This document shows, in pieces, positions 15,509-17,493 of a stretch of DNA of 17,493 nt; the first letter of the stretch is position 1, and the number at the start of each line of letters is the position of its first letter. Source of the stretch: Clostridiaceae bacterium (GTDB lineage Bacteria > Bacillota > Clostridia > Lachnospirales > Lachnospiraceae); the NCBI GenBank assembly GCA_018378255.1, contig JAGZXV010000124.1, forward strand, positions 1 through 17,493, written 5' to 3'. The translations under genes and the position numbers were made by a program. The notes under the pieces are model-generated. The model was not told where the DNA came from. It was given only the letters and a program-made list of their open reading frames with translations, and did no database searches.

Positions 15509-16399
15509 TTATCTCAACAACTCTCCCACATCCAATAACCCCCAGCCCTGCCGGTTCCTGGGCAGGCCCATATCCACAGCCCGTTCCCGCATCATCAGCT
15601 TCACATCCCTGTTGTTCATGTAAGGATATTTTTCCAAAAGAAGGGCGATTGCTCCGGATACCAGCGGAGTGGACATGCTGGTTCCGCTTTTTACTGCATA
15701 CCGGCCTGCCACGTTGGAACAGCTGACGATACCGGAACCGGGAGCTACGATGTCCGGCTTGCAGATGCAGGCGCTGGTGGGACCGCGTCCGGAATAGTCC
15801 ACCATACGGTTGCCCATCACATTCACTTCTTTGTCATCATCGGAACAGCCCACTGTAATCACTTTCCGGCTGATTCCAGGAGTGGTGATGGTCATGGGCT
15901 TTGGGCCCTGGTTCCCGGCAGCCACCACTACCACCAGACCGTCATCCCATGCGGCATTGACGGCTTTGACCAATGCGGAGTTCTCATTCATTCCTTTCCG
16001 GTTATAGGATCCTACGGAAATATTAACAATGCGGATTCCAAATTCTTCTTTATGATAGCGGATCCAATTCAGTCCGGCCATCACATCGGAGGCAAATCCG
16101 TTGCCCTTATCATCCAGCACCTTGATTGAAATCAGATTGCATTCAGGAGCAATTCCCTGGTATCTCCCGTCGGAAGCTGTCCCGCTGCCTCCAATAATTG
16201 CGGAAATATGGGTTCCGTGCCCATTATCATCATAGGCATTTCTTTTCTTCTGTACCATATCAGCAAACGCAATGATTCTGTTATCAAAATCGACATGCGG
16301 AAATATACCTGTGTCCAAAACGGCAACGCCCACCCCTTTTCCGGTATAACCGGCGTGGTAGGCTTCGCCGCAATGAATCCATGTTTTTACTTGATTCAC
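15509..16399 (-). CDS. Subtilisin-like serine protease (S8 family), intracellular type
   Basis: This is a 296-residue peptidase of the subtilase fold. The catalytic triad is complete: Asp29 in VAVLDTGI, His61 in DDNGHGTHIS and Ser241 in SGTSMSTP. The oxyanion-hole Asn163 is in AAGNQG. There is no signal peptide and no long propeptide, only about 20 residues before the catalytic core. That fits intracellular serine proteases, which act in the cytoplasm, often in late growth or sporulation. The start is GTG at 16399 with an imperfect AAAAGG upstream. It is downstream of ttdB by 165 bases with no clear terminator between, so co-transcription is possible. Functional connection to tartrate use is not evident. 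The stop is followed at once by a strong AGGAGG with no ATG behind it. Confidence 0.93.
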   Translation of the reverse strand: MNQVKTWIHCGEAYHAGYTGKGVGVAVLDTGIFPHVDFDNRIIAFADMVQKKRNAYDDNGHGTHISAIIGGSGTASDGRYQGIAPECNLISIKVLDDKGNGFASDVMAGLNWIRYHKEEFGIRIVNISVGSYNRKGMNENSALVKAVNAAWDDGLVVVVAAGNQGPKPMTITTPGISRKVITVGCSDDDKEVNVMGNRMVDYSGRGPTSACICKPDIVAPGSGIVSCSNVAGRYAVKSGTSMSTPLVSGAIALLLEKYPYMNNRDVKLMMRERAVDMGLPRNRQGWGLLDVGELLR

Positions 16400-16564
16400 A
16401 TTTTAACCTTTTTTCCCTTTTTTATTAAGATATGTAATCTTTTTTAGCTGGGAACCCGATCCACGGATTTCCAGCCTTCAAAAACGGATAATCAGGTTAT
16501 GGCCTGCGCTGTCTGTCAGCGATAAAACCGCATTCATGCAGGCTGAACTGCAAATGATTGCTTT

Positions 16565-17182
16565 TTATTTAATAAAACTTACGTGTTTAAAAATCTCTTT
16601 CATAGCTTCTTCTTTTCTCTGGTTGAAGATTACCTTATTCTCTTCGAACAGGTTTCTTCCATGGGTATCAATGGCCACAATCAGGGGGCCGAACTCCTTG
16701 ATCCGGCATACCCATAAGGTTTCCGGCATACCAAGATCCATCCACTGTGCATCCTCAATCTCTTCTACAGTAGCAGCGGCTACCACAGCACATCCCGCTG
16801 GAAAAACGCAGTGAATGGCCTTTCCCTCTTTGCAGCCGGCCACTGTCTTTTCACCCATACCGCCTTTTCCTACAATCACCCTCACACCGGTTTCTTCTAT
16901 GAATTCCTTCTCGAATTTTTCCATGCGCATGCTTGTTGTCGGACCTACGGATACCATTTCGAAACGTCCGCTGCTGCCTGGAACCGGCCTCACGATGGGG
17001 CCGGCGTGAAGGATAGCGCCTTCTTTTATATCCACAGGAAGTTCCCTTCCCTCTTCGATCAAACGCCGGTGGGCAACATCACGGCAGGTCACTATATGGC
17101 CGCTCAGATAAATAATATCCCCAACATGAATATCTTCCAATTCTTCCGCCTTAACCGGCGTTGTCAATACTTTCTTCGCCAT
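16565..17182 (-). CDS. ttdB: L(+)-tartrate dehydratase, beta subunit
   Basis: This is the small subunit of an iron-sulfur hydro-lyase that converts L(+)-tartrate to oxaloacetate; the protein is 205 residues and cytoplasmic. It matches my recollection of E. coli TtdB almost throughout: LTTPVKAEELEDIHVGD at the N-terminus, TCRDVAHRRLIEEG (32-45), SVGPTTSMRME (78-88), GKGGMG (105-110), CVFPAGCAVVAA and LWVCRIKEFGPLIVAIDTHG. Class I fumarase beta domains share the fold but differ in these strings, so tartrate or a close relative is preferred. ATG overlaps the ttdA stop by one base (TAATG), and AAGGAGG lies 10 bases upstream within ttdA, so translation is coupled. Annotation pipelines could call it fumarate hydratase; the beta subunit alone does not settle the substrate. 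Confidence 0.9.
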   Translation of the reverse strand: MAKKVLTTPVKAEELEDIHVGDIIYLSGHIVTCRDVAHRRLIEEGRELPVDIKEGAILHAGPIVRPVPGSSGRFEMVSVGPTTSMRMEKFEKEFIEETGVRVIVGKGGMGEKTVAGCKEGKAIHCVFPAGCAVVAAATVEEIEDAQWMDLGMPETLWVCRIKEFGPLIVAIDTHGRNLFEENKVIFNQRKEEAMKEIFKHVSFIK

Positions 17183-17493
17183 TATAATGTTACCTCCTTA
17201 TGTGAAGTAATAGTGAAATTCAAATCCTTATCAAAATCAATGTGGCCTCTCCGGTGTGACCAGCATCCCACATTGACCGCCACACCGATTGTGGACGGGT
17301 GGCGTGCCGTATTTTCAATATGTACGCCCATGACGGAATAATTTCCGCTCATTCCCTGAGGCCCGAGGCCGATTTTATTGATCCCATCTTCCAGAAGTTT
17401 CTCCATGGCGGCGGCCCGTTCATTGGGATTATGGCTTCCAAGAGGGCGCATCAGGGCTTTTTTGGACAGCAGAGCTGCGGTTTCCACAGAGGT
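17182..17493 (-). CDS. ttdA: L(+)-tartrate dehydratase, alpha subunit (only the C-terminal 103 residues in window)
   Basis: This is the C-terminal third of the 4Fe-4S cluster subunit of the hydro-lyase; the start lies beyond the right edge. The fragment opens TSVETAALLSKKAL and runs without a stop to the TAA at 17184-17182. It agrees with E. coli TtdA in MRPLGSHNPN, IGLGPQG, SVMGVHIENTARHPSTIG and VGCWSHRRG. The Cys in GCW is probably one of the three cluster ligands, by analogy. The GTG at 17487 is an internal Val, not a start. The gene is coupled to ttdB by a one-base overlap. The C-terminal tail after GHIDF is unlike fumarase and supports the tartrate subfamily. Confidence 0.88.
   Translation of the reverse strand, partial: TSVETAALLSKKALMRPLGSHNPNERAAAMEKLLEDGINKIGLGPQGMSGNYSVMGVHIENTARHPSTIGVAVNVGCWSHRRGHIDFDKDLNFTITSHKEVTL

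Noticed and set aside
15321..16398. Repeat of ACTTGATTCA at 15321-15330 and 16389-16398
   Set aside because: It is only 10 bases, one copy inside the subtilase start and the other just before the LysR-type start; no longer homology flanks it, so chance is likely.
16502..16543. Possible terminator or structured RNA between the ttdB and subtilase genes
   Set aside because: GCCTGC/GCAGGC and CGCTG/CAGCG can pair, but the stems compete, are short, and no T-run follows on the minus strand.

Overview
The window looks like chromosomal DNA of a spore-forming Clostridia member, probably Lachnospiraceae-like. This is inferred from a clear spoIIR, a ddl-murI-DUF1934 run, strong AGGAGG-type ribosome binding sites, a YesM/YesN two-component pair beside a sugar ABC transporter, and mid-range GC. 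No rRNA, tRNA, CRISPR array, insertion sequence or phage gene was seen. No gene-free stretch exceeds 300 bases; the longest gaps are 2089-2323, 15305-15508, 14193-14392, 10075-10255 and 7551-7729.

Region 1 (1-7725) is a carbohydrate locus. It holds an ABC permease cut by the left edge, its lipoprotein solute-binding protein, a divergent YesM-type histidine kinase with an overlapping YesN-type regulator, and a convergent heparinase II/III-like protein without a signal peptide. The likely flow is uptake of an oligosaccharide, sensing by YesMN, and cleavage inside the cell. A uronate-containing glycan is inferred from the lyase family, not shown.

Region 2 (7730-10963) is housekeeping. ddl, murI and a DUF1934 gene (YwiB-like) form a leftward operon with a good promoter and terminator. 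spoIIR runs the other way from an intergenic region where a vegetative-type promoter for ddl overlaps a candidate sigma-F promoter for spoIIR.

Region 3 (10977-17493) is an organic-acid or sugar-acid locus, all leftward. It holds L(+)-tartrate dehydratase subunits (ttdA partial, ttdB), an intracellular-type subtilisin-like protease, a LysR-type regulator, and then an operon of an enolase-superfamily dehydratase, a DASS/SLC13-like transporter broken by a frameshift, and a metallo-beta-lactamase-fold hydrolase. The operon has a strong predicted promoter with two palindromes placed where LysR regulators normally bind. The enolase-superfamily protein, transporter and MBL-fold protein beside ttdAB are the best candidate for an undescribed pathway. 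Its substrate cannot be read from sequence alone.
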